A DNA stretch of 64,000 nt, from contig JADZAF010000020.1 of assembly GCA_020852755.1 (NCBI GenBank), positions 1 to 64,000 of the forward strand. Reading direction: 5' to 3'. A model generated the notes under the pieces. That model saw only the letters and a program-made list of their open reading frames with translations, was not told the origin of the DNA and did no database searches. Below are positions 9,543-18,290 of the stretch, one piece after another; the stretch's first letter is position 1; each line of letters begins with the position of its first letter. The stretch comes from Bryobacterales bacterium (GTDB lineage: Bacteria; Acidobacteriota; Terriglobia; Bryobacterales; Bryobacteraceae). The position numbers and the translations under genes are program-made.

Positions 9543-11384
9543 ATGCGTCGCCCGAGCCGGCACAATGCGGTCTACATCGGCCTGCTGGCGGGTTCCTTTC
9601 TCGCAGCCCTGGTAGCGGGATGGACCTCACTGGCCGTGGAGATCGACAATGCCGCCTACGACGTGATGTACCGCCTGTACCGGCCGCCGCACTGGCAGAC
9701 CCAGTCCATCCTGCTGGCCATTGACGAAGGGACACTCAAGGAATCGGGCGGCGTCAGTGCTCTGCGCCGCACTCTGGCCGAGGGTCTGGAGCGCGTGGCT
9801 TCCGCCAGGCCCCGGGCGGTGGCCATCGACATGATCCTTTCCGACCCCGGTGATCCGGCGGACAATGCGCGGCTCGAGAAAGCGCTGGCGGCGGTGCCCA
9901 ACGTGGTCCTGTCATGCGACCTGCTGCCGGGCGGGGAGGCCTGGGACGATCCGCTGCCGCGGTTCCGGCAGCGGGCCGCGGCGGTCGGCCACGTGCACGC
10001 CAACCCGGACGTTGTGAGCCGGGCGGTGCCTCTGGAGAAAGCCACTGCGCGCGACCGGCGCTGGGCGCTCGCGCTCGAAGCCTACCGCGCCGCGCGCAAG
10101 GCTGAAGTCCTGGAATCGCCCCGCGATCTGCTGGTGGGCGACCGCCTGATCCCCGCGGCCCGCTCGGACGCGCGCGCCATGCTGGTCCGCTACGTGCCTC
10201 CCGGCATGGCGCCCATCCCGCACGTTTCCGTGAAGGAGTTGAAGCAGCAGCCGGCGCTGGCGGCCCGCTTCACGGGCAAAACGGTCTTTGCGGGAGTGAC
10301 CGCCCAGACGGCCGCCCGTGACCGCATGATGACGCCCTACCAGCGATCGGCGGTGGGCCTGGAGATCCACGCTTCCGCTTTCGAGACCATCGCCCAGGGG
10401 ATGTTTCTCCGGCCGGCGCCGGAGTGGCTGGCGCTGAGCGTCTGCCTGCTGCTGGCCGCCGGGGCCGGCCTCACGTTCTTCTTCCTGGCCGGGTGGCCTG
10501 CCTACCTGGTGGCCGGCTGCATTCTGGGAGCGGCTCATCTGGCGCCATACTGGGCGTTCACCCGGAACGTCGTGCTGCCGTACTCGCCGACGGTCTCCAC
10601 CGCATGGCTCTGCCTGGTGGTGGCGGGCGGCTACCAATACCTGGCCGTGCGGCGGCGGCTGGGACGCTCGGAAGCGGAGCGCGTGCGCTATCAACAGGCC
10701 ATGCATTTCGTCACCCACGAGATGCGCACGCCTCTGACCGCCATTCAGGGCTCCAGCGAGCTGATGGGCCGCTACAACCTGCCGGAAGACAAGCGCAAGC
10801 AGATCGCCGCGTTGATCAACTCCGAATCCAAGCGGCTGGCGCGGATGATCGAGATCTTCCTGAGTGTGGAGCGGTTGGGCGCCGGACAGATGGAACTCAA
10901 GCAGGAGCGCTTCACCGCTCCGGAACTGGTAGCATCCTGTGTGGAGCGCATGCGGACGCTGGCGGATCGCAAGCAGATCCGGGTGGTCGTGGAGGCGCTG
11001 CCGGAGGCCTCCCTCACCGGGGACCGCGAGTTGATGGAATACGCCGTGTACAATCTCCTCACCAACGCGGTGAAGTACTCCCCGGCCCAGACCACGGTGA
11101 CAGTCTCGGGCAAGCGGGAGAGCGACCGCGTGTGCCTGTCGGTAAAAGATGAAGGCATCGGAATGGACCAGGCGGAGGTAAAGAAGATCTTTCAGAAGTT
11201 TTACCGGACCCGGCGGGCCGAGCAGTCGGGAGAGGCCGGAACCGGCATCGGGCTTTCGATCGTCGAACAGATCGTCTCCGAGCACGGAGGGACCGTTGAA
11301 GTGGCCAGCAGCCCGGGCCGCGGATCCTGCTTCACCGTGGCGCTGCCGGCCCAGGCTCCGGTCGCGGCCGCAGGACAGAATTGA
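9543..11384 (+). CDS. CHASE2-domain sensor histidine kinase
   Basis: 613 aa. An N-terminal membrane helix (residues ~10-30) is followed by an extracytoplasmic CHASE2 domain (~35-285, with AIDEGTLKESGG and AVAIDMILSDPGD), then about three membrane helices (~295-375). The kinase core has the H box with His392 in THEMRTPLTAI, the N box NLLTNAVKYS, and glycine boxes DEGIGM and GTGIGLSIV, with FQKFYR between them. All catalytic landmarks are present. The stop overlaps the next start (TGATG), so it is coupled to the sigma-54 response regulator, which is almost certainly its partner. The ligand of the CHASE2 domain is unknown. ATG 9543 lies directly after the peptidase stop, without a clear ribosome binding site. 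Confidence 0.93.
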   Translation: MRRPSRHNAVYIGLLAGSFLAALVAGWTSLAVEIDNAAYDVMYRLYRPPHWQTQSILLAIDEGTLKESGGVSALRRTLAEGLERVASARPRAVAIDMILSDPGDPADNARLEKALAAVPNVVLSCDLLPGGEAWDDPLPRFRQRAAAVGHVHANPDVVSRAVPLEKATARDRRWALALEAYRAARKAEVLESPRDLLVGDRLIPAARSDARAMLVRYVPPGMAPIPHVSVKELKQQPALAARFTGKTVFAGVTAQTAARDRMMTPYQRSAVGLEIHASAFETIAQGMFLRPAPEWLALSVCLLLAAGAGLTFFFLAGWPAYLVAGCILGAAHLAPYWAFTRNVVLPYSPTVSTAWLCLVVAGGYQYLAVRRRLGRSEAERVRYQQAMHFVTHEMRTPLTAIQGSSELMGRYNLPEDKRKQIAALINSESKRLARMIEIFLSVERLGAGQMELKQERFTAPELVASCVERMRTLADRKQIRVVVEALPEASLTGDRELMEYAVYNLLTNAVKYSPAQTTVTVSGKRESDRVCLSVKDEGIGMDQAEVKKIFQKFYRTRRAEQSGEAGTGIGLSIVEQIVSEHGGTVEVASSPGRGSCFTVALPAQAPVAAAGQN

Positions 11385-12697
11385 TGGAACGTTTGCTGGT
11401 AGTGGAAGACGATGCCGGCGTGCGCATGACGCTGACGACCTTCCTGGAACTGGAAGGTTACCAGGTGGACGCTGTGGCATCCACCGAAGAGGCCCTCAAC
11501 CGGCTCAACAGTTCGGTTTATCCCATCGTGATCTCGGATATCTACCTGGATCACCGCACGGGACTGGATGTGCTGGAGGCGGCGCGCCAGAAGAACCCCA
11601 AGTGCGCCGTCATCCTGATGACCGCGCGGGGAACCATGGAGACCGTGATGGCGGCCACCCGCGGCGGCGCTTTCGATTACATCGCCAAGCCGTTCGAGTT
11701 GGACCGCATCCTGGAGACTGTGAAACGGGCCGAAGCCGCGCGCGGCGAGCAGGAGGACGAGGTCGAGCCGGAGGAACTGCCGGAATCCGAGATGATCGGC
11801 AGTTCTCCGGCAATGATCGAGATCTATAAGACCGCCTGCCGGGTGGCGCCGACCGACGCCACCGTGATGGTGGAAGGCGAGACCGGCACCGGAAAAGAGC
11901 TGGTGGCTCGCATGATCCACCGCTTCAGCCCGCGCGCTGCCATGCCGTTCATCCCGGTGGACTGCGGCTCCATCGCCCCCACGCTGCTGGAGAGCGAGTT
12001 GTTCGGCGTGCTGAAGGGCGCCTACACGGGCGCCGACCGGGATCGCGCGGGCTTGTTTGAGGCCGCCCACCGGGGCTCGATCTTCCTGGATGAGATCGGC
12101 GACATCGAGTTGAATTTCCAGTTGAAGCTGCTGCGGTTCCTGCAGGAGCGGGAGATCCGCGCGGTGGGATCCTCGCGGCCCAAGCAGGTGGACGTGCGGG
12201 TGATCGCCGCCACCAACCGCAACCTGCAAAAGATGGTGGAGGAAGGCAAGTTCCGCGAGGATCTCTGGTTTCGGCTGAACGTAGTGCGGATCACGATTCC
12301 GCCCTTGCGGGAGCGCCGGGGAGACATCCTGCTGCTGGCCCGCTATTTCACGGCCAAGTACAACCAGCGGTACAACGCCGACGCCCGTTTGATGGAATCC
12401 GGCCTGAAAGCGTTGGAGGAGTGCACCTGGCCGGGGAACGTACGGCAGTTGCAGCACCTGATCGAGCGGCTGGTCATCCTGGCGCCGGGCGCGCGCCTGG
12501 ACGGTGAAGCCGTGCGCGATGCCCTGGCCGCCATGGAATCGCGCGAGCACGCCGCCGAGACTCTCGCCGAAGCGGAGGCCGAGCAGATCCGCCGGGTCCT
12601 GGCCGCCACCGGCGGCAACAAGAGCCGGGCCGCCCAAATCCTGGGCATCGAGCGCAAGACGCTTTACCGCAAGCTGGAGCGGTTCCGGCCCAACTGA
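11384..12697 (+). CDS. Sigma-54-dependent response regulator (NtrC type)
   Basis: 437 aa from ATG 11384, preferred over an upstream TTG because it gives the usual TGATG overlap with the kinase. Receiver domain with phospho-acceptor Asp52 (VISDIYLD), AAA+ domain with Walker A GETGTGKE, the sigma-54 contact loop in the variant form GAYTGA (GAFTGA in most relatives), Walker B region GSIFLDEIGD, and a C-terminal Fis-type helix-turn-helix (NKSRAAQILGIERKTLYRKL). It activates sigma-54 promoters when phosphorylated, most likely by the CHASE2 kinase. The regulon is not visible; I did not find a convincing -24/-12 site in the window. A hairpin follows the stop. Confidence 0.95.
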   Translation: MERLLVVEDDAGVRMTLTTFLELEGYQVDAVASTEEALNRLNSSVYPIVISDIYLDHRTGLDVLEAARQKNPKCAVILMTARGTMETVMAATRGGAFDYIAKPFELDRILETVKRAEAARGEQEDEVEPEELPESEMIGSSPAMIEIYKTACRVAPTDATVMVEGETGTGKELVARMIHRFSPRAAMPFIPVDCGSIAPTLLESELFGVLKGAYTGADRDRAGLFEAAHRGSIFLDEIGDIELNFQLKLLRFLQEREIRAVGSSRPKQVDVRVIAATNRNLQKMVEEGKFREDLWFRLNVVRITIPPLRERRGDILLLARYFTAKYNQRYNADARLMESGLKALEECTWPGNVRQLQHLIERLVILAPGARLDGEAVRDALAAMESREHAAETLAEAEAEQIRRVLAATGGNKSRAAQILGIERKTLYRKLERFRPN

Positions 12698-12717
12698 GCG
12701 GCCTGCATTCCCGACTT

Positions 12718-12741
12718 GCGGCGGCGGACCGGCGCCGCCGC
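12718..12741 (+). terminator. Possible hairpin terminator after the two-component operon
   Basis: Perfect 9-bp stem GCGGCGGCG (12718-12726) / CGCCGCCGC (12733-12741) with loop gaccgg, 20 bases after the regulator stop. There is no T run, so an intrinsic terminator is only possible. Confidence 0.35.
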
Positions 12742-12798
12742 TCCCGCGTGTCCGGACGAACGGGGATGGGGCATGGCGAGAACCTGCGCTGTCTCAGC

Positions 12799-12827
12799 TT
12801 GACTGGACCGGCCATGCATGGTACCAG
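12799..12827 (+). promoter_or_regulatory. Possible promoter of the lone receiver gene
   Basis: TTGACT (12799-12804), a 17-base spacer and TACCAG (12822-12827), giving a start point only a few bases before ATG 12841. A TATGGT at 12832-12837 is an alternative -10 with ATG three bases later. Supports the short start. Confidence 0.4.
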
Positions 12828-12840
12828 TACGTATGGTCCG

Positions 12841-13236
12841 ATGCCCAAGCGCTCCCGCCCCTCCGTCCTCGTGGTCGATGACGACCCCGGCGTCCTCCGC
12901 TGGCTCCACCTGGTGCTCACCGAGGCCGGCTTCGAGGTCACCCAGGCCGCGGACGGCCGCGAAGCCGAACTCCTCTACCGCGAACACCCGACCGACGTGC
13001 TCGTCACCGACCTCGTCATGCCCGACCGCGAGGGACTCCAGACCATGACCGCCTTACAGCGCGACTATCCCCGCCTGAAGATCATCGCCATCTCCGGAGC
13101 CGTGGGCGGACGGTACCTGAAGCTGGCCGGGCGGCTCGGCGCTCATGCGGTGCTCCAGAAACCGCTGGACAAACGCGAATTGCTGGACACCATCCGCCGG
13201 GCGCTGGACTCCCCGTTTCATCCCCTTCGATCCTGA
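12841..13236 (+). CDS. Stand-alone response regulator receiver (CheY-like)
   Basis: 131 aa from ATG 12841; longer starts upstream add residues with no receiver-like sequence and would overlap a plausible promoter. The protein is a single receiver: acidic pocket VVDDDPG near residues 11-17, phospho-acceptor Asp57 in VLVTDLVMPD, and the conserved Lys in AVLQKPLDKR. There is no output domain, so it must act by protein contact or as a phosphate sink. It follows the CHASE2/sigma-54 pair on the same strand but after a possible terminator, so it may be a separate unit that still shares the kinase. Function beyond phospho-relay is unknown. Confidence 0.85.
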   Translation: MPKRSRPSVLVVDDDPGVLRWLHLVLTEAGFEVTQAADGREAELLYREHPTDVLVTDLVMPDREGLQTMTALQRDYPRLKIIAISGAVGGRYLKLAGRLGAHAVLQKPLDKRELLDTIRRALDSPFHPLRS

Positions 13237-13298
13237 TTCACGGTTGCATCCGGACGCCTCGTTGAGAGAGCGTAGATCGGAGATCGGAGTCACCGTCT

Positions 13299-14639
13299 AT
13301 GAATCAGGAATCCTCCATGAACCGTCGCGATGCCGTGCGCGGCCTCGCCCTCGGCGCCGGCGGCGCCCTCGAGAGCGCCGGAAACAGCCCGGAGTACCAG
13401 CAGGCCGCCCGCGGACTGCCGCCGCTCAGGATCACGAACGTCAAGGCCATCCTGACCTGCCCGAACAACATACGCACCCTCGTGGTGGTCAAGGTGGAGA
13501 CCAGCGAGCCGGGCCTGTACGGAATCGGCTGCTCCACGGGATCGCTGAGGCCGTACGCGGTACGCTCGGCGGTGGAAGACTACTTGAAACCGTTCGCCCA
13601 GAACAAGAGCGCCGACAACATCGAAGACCTGTGGCAGAGCGCCTACGTCAGCTCCTATTGGCGAAACGGACCGGTGCTGAACTCGGCCTTAAGCGGCCTG
13701 GACCAGGCCCTGTGGGACATCAAGGCCAAGCGCGCCAACATGCCGCTCTACCACCTGCTGGGCGGAAAGTGCCGCTTCGCGGTGGATTGCTACGCGCACG
13801 CGGGAGGCCGAACGCCGGAGGAACTCGAACAGAACGTGCGCCGCTACATGGAACAGGGCTATCGCCATGTTCGCATTCAACTGGGAGGATACGGTTCGGG
13901 GCACCTCTCCAGGAACGCCCATTTTCGGGAGGCCGGCTTCGGATCTCCCGAAGACGAGCACATGGACCCCGGCCCGTATGTGCGCGCGACGCCCAAGGCC
14001 TTCGAGCACATCCGGGCCAAGTGCGGCGAAGAGGTGGAGCTGCTGCACGACATTCACGAGCGCATCCCGCCCCTGGACGCGATCAACCTGTGCAAGCGCC
14101 TGGAGCCGTACCGGCCGTATTTCATCGAAGATCCGTTCGCTCCCGAAGACATCGGCTACTTCCATCTGCTGCGGCAGCAGACGAGCACGCCGGTCGCCAT
14201 GGGGGAGCTGTTCAACAACCCGCACGAATGGACAGGACTGATCACCGGCCGGCTGATCGATTTCATCCGCATCCACATCTCGCAGATCGGGGGCCTCTCG
14301 CCGGCCATGAAGGTGGCCCGGCTGGCCGAATGGTTCAACGTCCGCACGGCCTGGCACGGCCCAGCCAACGTCTCCCCGGTGGGTCACGCCGTCAACGCCC
14401 ACATCGATCTCGCCATCCGCAATTTCGGCATTCAGGAGCGGGTGGAATTCGGAGAACAGACCCGGGAAGTTTTCTCGGGCTGCCCGGCGTTCAGGAACGG
14501 GTACCTGTTTGTGAACGAGGCGCCCGGCCACGGCGTGGACGTCAACGAGAAAGCCGCCGCGAAATTCCCCGTGCCGCGCGACCACGCCGGCTGGTGGCGC
14601 CAGGTGCGCCGCGCGGATGGAACCTCGGTCAGGCCGTAA
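13299..14639 (+). CDS. Mannonate dehydratase-like enolase-superfamily enzyme (ManD/RspA type)
   Basis: 446 aa. The order of motifs is that of the ManD/RspA group of the enolase superfamily: the N-terminal capping domain (LRITNVKAILTCP), the GLDQALWDIKAK segment, then metal-binding acids in LLHDIHERIPP, YFIEDPFAPED and VAMGELFNNPHEW, followed by TAWHGPANVSPVGHA. Known members dehydrate sugar acids such as D-mannonate; the exact substrate cannot be read from sequence. The N-terminus has a twin-arginine (NRRDAVRGLALG), but the hydrophobic stretch is short and no clear cleavage site follows, so export is uncertain. A second ATG at 13317 sits just before this twin-arginine. It ends 3 bases from the convergent phosphate transporter. 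Confidence 0.82.
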   Translation: MNQESSMNRRDAVRGLALGAGGALESAGNSPEYQQAARGLPPLRITNVKAILTCPNNIRTLVVVKVETSEPGLYGIGCSTGSLRPYAVRSAVEDYLKPFAQNKSADNIEDLWQSAYVSSYWRNGPVLNSALSGLDQALWDIKAKRANMPLYHLLGGKCRFAVDCYAHAGGRTPEELEQNVRRYMEQGYRHVRIQLGGYGSGHLSRNAHFREAGFGSPEDEHMDPGPYVRATPKAFEHIRAKCGEEVELLHDIHERIPPLDAINLCKRLEPYRPYFIEDPFAPEDIGYFHLLRQQTSTPVAMGELFNNPHEWTGLITGRLIDFIRIHISQIGGLSPAMKVARLAEWFNVRTAWHGPANVSPVGHAVNAHIDLAIRNFGIQERVEFGEQTREVFSGCPAFRNGYLFVNEAPGHGVDVNEKAAAKFPVPRDHAGWWRQVRRADGTSVRP

Positions 14640-14642
14640 GGG

Positions 14643-15659
14643 TCAGAGGCCGGTGCTCCCGGCCGCCGGAACAATCGCCCGGATCAGGAAGAAGGAAACC
14701 CACGCGATGAACGCCGAAGCGGGGATCGTAAATACCCAGGCCCACACGATGGTGGTTGCCAGGCCCCAGCGCACCGCTTTCGGCCGCTGAATCGAACCCA
14801 CGCCCGCAATCGACCCGGCGATCACATGAGTGGTCGAGACCGGCAGGTGCAGATAGGTGGCGAAGAGAATCGACGTGGCGGCCGCGGTTTCCGCCGAGAA
14901 GCCTCCGCGCGGTTTCAGACGGGTCAGCTTCATGCCCATGGTGCGGACGATCCGCCAGCCGCCGGTCAGCGTGCCCAGGGCGATGGCGGCGTGCGCGGCC
15001 AGAATCACCCAAACGGGGACAATGAACGTGTCGATCAGCCCGGAGGTGAACAGGACCCCGGTGATGATGCCCATGGTCTTCTGGGCATCGTTGGTGCCGT
15101 GGGCGAAACTGTAGGCGGCCGCCGACAGCAGCTGCAGCTTGCGGAAGTAGTAGTCCATCCGGGTCGGACTGGAACCGCGAAACAGCCAGTAGATGGAAAT
15201 CATGAGCACGTACGCCAGGCCCAGGCCGATCATGGGTGCGATCACGATGAAGGCCACGGTCCTGGGCCACTGGCCCAGAATCAGGCCGTGAAAGCCGGCG
15301 TGGGCAATCGCCGCCCCCGCATAGCCGCCGATCAGGGCGTGCGACGAGCTGGTCGGCAGGCCCCACCACCAGGTGATCAGGTCCCACACAATGGCCCCAA
15401 GCAGGCCCGCCAGGATGACGTAGGGCGTGACGTGGTCCAGGTTGACGAAGCCCTTGCCCACCGTGGAGGCCACCCCGGTTCCGAATGTGAACGCCGAAAC
15501 GAAGTTGAAAAAGGCGGCCCACACCACCGCCTGAAATGGAGTGAGCACCCGGGTGGCCACGATGGTAGCCACGGAATTCGCCGCGTCGTGAAAGCCGTTG
15601 ATGTAATCGAAAATGAGGGCTACCGTGATGATGACAACTGCCAGAACAAGAACGTCCAT
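14643..15659 (-). CDS. pit: Low-affinity inorganic phosphate transporter (Pit family)
   Basis: 338 aa from ATG 15659; the frame stays open further upstream but that part is the shadow of the DUF47 gene. The two Pit signature repeats are present: FDYINGFHDAANSVATIV at the N-terminus and SSSHALIGGYAGAAIAHAG, with a second half STTHVIAGSIAGVGS. About ten hydrophobic segments are evident. It imports phosphate (as metal-phosphate) by proton symport in the inner membrane. The start lies 5 bases after the stop of the DUF47 gene, the usual operon partner of Pit, so both assignments support each other. The length is that of the short Pit proteins. Confidence 0.93.
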   Translation of the reverse strand: MDVLVLAVVIITVALIFDYINGFHDAANSVATIVATRVLTPFQAVVWAAFFNFVSAFTFGTGVASTVGKGFVNLDHVTPYVILAGLLGAIVWDLITWWWGLPTSSSHALIGGYAGAAIAHAGFHGLILGQWPRTVAFIVIAPMIGLGLAYVLMISIYWLFRGSSPTRMDYYFRKLQLLSAAAYSFAHGTNDAQKTMGIITGVLFTSGLIDTFIVPVWVILAAHAAIALGTLTGGWRIVRTMGMKLTRLKPRGGFSAETAAATSILFATYLHLPVSTTHVIAGSIAGVGSIQRPKAVRWGLATTIVWAWVFTIPASAFIAWVSFFLIRAIVPAAGSTGL

Positions 15660-15664
15660 GGCCG

Positions 15665-16279
15665 TCAGCTGTTCTTCACTACCACGTTCTGCAGCACGTC
15701 GGCCACGTCTTCGCAGCGGTCCGTGGTCGCCTCCAGCAATTCGTACACCTCTTTGTACTTGATGATCGCAATGGGATCGCGCTCGTTCTGGAACAGGCCT
15801 TCCACGGCCAGGCGGCCGATGCGGTCGGCCTCGTCTTCCAGCCGGTTGATCTCGATGCAGTGCTCCAGCACCTTCTCGTTGCGGTGCAGCGCCTGAAAAG
15901 CCTGCATCAGGGTCCGGCAACTGGCATCGACGATCTCGGACAGCTGAATGATGGTGGGCGTGATGGGTTCCAGCCGGTAGGCGGCGATGTGGTGCACGGC
16001 GTCTTCAATGCCGTCCAGCACGTCATCCAGGCTGGAGGAAAGGGCATGGATGTCCTCGGGATCGATAGGGGTGATGAAGGTCTGGTTCAGACGGGTGAAC
16101 ACATCGTGAATGACTTCATCCCCTTTTCGCTCCAGCACCGCGATCTCTTCAGCGACCGTGGCCAGCTGCGAGTTGCCGGCCTTGACGCCCCTGGCGAGCA
16201 ACTGGCCGGCCTGTTCGATGATTTCAAGCTGTTTCAGAAACAATGCGAAGAACTTTTCTTCACGCGGCAGGAGCCTCAT
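15665..16279 (-). CDS. DUF47 / PhoU-like Pit accessory protein
   Basis: 204 aa, mostly helical, with the DUF47 pattern: FFALFLKQLEIIEQAGQLL at the start, an ELERKGDE-like segment (VLERKGDEVIHDVFTRLNQ), DDVLDGIEDAVHHIAAY, and a C-terminal EATTDRCEDVADVLQN. The family resembles PhoU and is found next to Pit transporters, where it is thought to modulate phosphate uptake. It is the first gene of the pair, with Pit 5 bases downstream. ATG 16279 is the only sensible start. Cytoplasmic; no membrane segment. Confidence 0.92.
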   Translation of the reverse strand: MRLLPREEKFFALFLKQLEIIEQAGQLLARGVKAGNSQLATVAEEIAVLERKGDEVIHDVFTRLNQTFITPIDPEDIHALSSSLDDVLDGIEDAVHHIAAYRLEPITPTIIQLSEIVDASCRTLMQAFQALHRNEKVLEHCIEINRLEDEADRIGRLAVEGLFQNERDPIAIIKYKEVYELLEATTDRCEDVADVLQNVVVKNS

Positions 16280-16372
16280 AGAACCTCAGAGCACCTCGTA
16301 GCGATCATGGGTGAGAACAAAAAAGAGAACTTCATCTTCTCACCCGGCCACACCGAGGTCAATCGGCCCATG

Positions 16373-17158
16373 TTACAGTTCGGTGACAATCGGGAAGGGC
16401 CCGGCCGGCGCCGCACGCCCGGGTTCCAGATCCAGGAAGCGCGGATCCAGCAGCCGGCCGGCATCCACGTTGCCCATGGCCGCAAGCATCTTCTCTTTCA
16501 GATGCGGATACTCTTGTTCCAACTGGGCGAACAGGCCGCGCAGGGCCCGGCGCACGGTGCCGGTCTTCTGCGAGCAGCCGCAAGGCACCACGGGCGCTCC
16601 CAGGGACGCCGTGTACGCGCTGGTGATTTCCTCGGTCACGAAGACCAGCGGACGGATCAGCCGGAACTGCCGGTCGCGCGACCAGGTGACCGGCGGCAGC
16701 GCGCTCAGCCGGCCGGTAAACAGGGTGTTTCGCAACAGCGCCTCGCAGAAATCGTCCGCGGTGTGGCCGAAGGCGATCACGTTCGCCCCCAGGCCGCCCG
16801 CCACTTCGTAAACTGCCCGCCGCCGATAGCGGCTGCACAGGTCGCAGCCATGACCCGGCTGCTCCTTCAGGAGACGGAACGAAGGAGCGTCGTGAAAGTA
16901 CGTCCAGGCCACCCCCTTGGCCGCCAGGTATTCCCGCAGCGGCTGGATGGGCCGCAGGAACTTGCCCTGCTCGATAGTGAAAGCGCAGACGGAGAATTGG
17001 ACTGGCGCGCGTTTCTCCAACAGCAGCAGGGCATCCAGAAGAGTCAGAGAGTCCTTTCCCCCGGAGAGCGCCACCGCCACCCGGTCGCCCTCGCGAATCA
17101 TCTTGAAACGGTGAATCGCTTCGCCGACGCCGCGAAGCACTCTATGTTGCGGGTCCAC
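16373..17158 (-). CDS. ttcA: tRNA 2-thiocytidine synthetase TtcA-like protein
   Basis: 261 aa from GTG 17158. Upstream frame is open but overlaps the tonB-like gene, and a perfect TATAAT sits 7 bases before this GTG, which decides the start. The PP-loop SGGKDS (residues 32-37), the pair Cys105-x-x-Cys108 in CDLCSRYRRR, and a third cysteine in VVPCGCSQ match TtcA, which uses an iron-sulfur cluster to make 2-thiocytidine at tRNA position 32. GHTADDFCEALLRN is the family's GHxxDD motif. Relatives that thiolate other tRNAs (TtuA) share the PP-loop but carry extra zinc fingers, which are absent here. It is separated from tonB by its own promoter. Confidence 0.88.
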   Translation of the reverse strand: MDPQHRVLRGVGEAIHRFKMIREGDRVAVALSGGKDSLTLLDALLLLEKRAPVQFSVCAFTIEQGKFLRPIQPLREYLAAKGVAWTYFHDAPSFRLLKEQPGHGCDLCSRYRRRAVYEVAGGLGANVIAFGHTADDFCEALLRNTLFTGRLSALPPVTWSRDRQFRLIRPLVFVTEEITSAYTASLGAPVVPCGCSQKTGTVRRALRGLFAQLEQEYPHLKEKMLAAMGNVDAGRLLDPRFLDLEPGRAAPAGPFPIVTEL

Positions 17159-17165
17159 TGTCTCA

Positions 17166-17171
17166 ATTATA
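17166..17171 (-). promoter_or_regulatory. Perfect TATAAT -10 for a leaderless ttcA
   Basis: On the minus strand TATAAT is followed after 7 bases by GTG 17158, with no Shine-Dalgarno. No clear -35 is seen at the expected distance. Confidence 0.6.
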
Positions 17172-17231
17172 CCGGCAGCGGCTCTTTCTCCCGCCGCGGC
17201 CCGTCGCCCGGCGGAAGCCCTCGAGCAGAGG

Positions 17232-18290
17232 TCAGTTCGAGGGCATGTTGTAGACGAAATTGAACTGCAGCCGCACCTGTTCGCCGGCAAACTCGCCGGG
17301 CAGCGGCGGGAAGGGGTTGGAAGCGCTGATCCCCGCCACGGCGGCGCGGTCCAGAGCATCGGTGCCCGAGGGCGCAACGATCACCAGCTTGGGCACCCGC
17401 CCGCTGCGGTTGATGGCAAACTGAATCGACACTTTGCCGCGGCGCCCGAGTTTGGCGCTCTCCGGCATCACGGCATACCAGTTGCGGCGCACGGCGCCCA
17501 GGATCTGAATCAGGTACGGCCGGAAATCGATGCCCTGGGGGTCGCTCAACAGCTCCAGGTTCGAGGCCTGGCGGCCGGGCGACGGCGGCATGTTCAAGGC
17601 CTCGCCGATGCCGCCCACCCCGCCCGTGCCCAGATCGCCCACGATCAGGCCCGCCGACCCGCCCCCGCGGGCCAGGCTGCGCACGGCCTCGCTGACCGCG
17701 CTGCCCGTGCCCGTCCGCTGGCCCAGTCCGCCTCTCGACGGCGCAGGGGGCGGAGCGGGGTTCTCCAGCGCCAGTTTCGGCTTCTCCTGGGTTTGGATCT
17801 GCGGGGGCGGCACCGGGGCGGGAGGCAGAACCTGGGCCATTTCGGTCAACTTGCCGGCTCCACCGAGGCGCGGCGCCTCCGGGAGAGCGAGAGCCGGGCC
17901 GGGCTCGGGTTGCCGGCTGGGCAGCGCCAGCACGCGCGCCCGGGGCCGGGTGGTGGAGGGCGGCGAAGGAGGAACCTGAATCCCGCGCCGGGCCAGCAGG
18001 GCTTCGGCGTTGATCTCCTTGGAAATCTTCCCCTTATTCGGCTGCGGCTGCGTCAGTTCGAAGGGCGGTGCGATCAGCGGCGTGACCGTCCGGGCAATCT
18101 CGGCGGCCTGCCGGACCACGCTCTTGGGCATCATGGCCAGCCCAAGGATGGCTGCAGCATGGATCATCAGGGACGCCAGGCCGGCCTTGCGCTCCCGCCT
18201 GCGGTCCCCTCCACCCTCCCAGAGACGGAAAACGGGTACTTCCTCCTGTTGTGTTTCCAACGGCTTCGGAGGGTGAGCTACGGTTTCCAT
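17232..18290 (-). CDS. TonB-family energy transducer
   Basis: 352 aa. A short cytoplasmic N-terminus, one membrane helix (about 38-54, LASLMIHAAAILGLAMM), a long proline-rich periplasmic stretch (~90-200), a glycine-rich linker, and a C-terminal TonB domain (~250-350) with FDFRPYL-like entry, VRRNWYAVMP, GKVSIQFAINRSGRV and a final LQFNFVYNM strand. It should transmit the proton-motive force to outer-membrane receptors. No ExbB/ExbD genes are in the window. Its ATG lies 13 bases inside the end of the upstream Gfo/Idh gene, so it is translationally coupled to the lpx operon, which is an unusual place for tonB. No receptor gene is adjacent. Confidence 0.85.
   Translation of the reverse strand: METVAHPPKPLETQQEEVPVFRLWEGGGDRRRERKAGLASLMIHAAAILGLAMMPKSVVRQAAEIARTVTPLIAPPFELTQPQPNKGKISKEINAEALLARRGIQVPPSPPSTTRPRARVLALPSRQPEPGPALALPEAPRLGGAGKLTEMAQVLPPAPVPPPQIQTQEKPKLALENPAPPPAPSRGGLGQRTGTGSAVSEAVRSLARGGGSAGLIVGDLGTGGVGGIGEALNMPPSPGRQASNLELLSDPQGIDFRPYLIQILGAVRRNWYAVMPESAKLGRRGKVSIQFAINRSGRVPKLVIVAPSGTDALDRAAVAGISASNPFPPLPGEFAGEQVRLQFNFVYNMPSN

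Noticed and set aside
12748-12840. Longer N-terminus for the lone receiver gene
   Set aside because: The added residues are not receiver-like and overlap a plausible promoter (TTGACT-17-TACCAG).
13145-14710. 521-codon plus-strand frame over the ManD-like gene
   Set aside because: Arg/Pro/Gly-rich out-of-frame translation of the dehydratase gene, which has all enolase-superfamily motifs.
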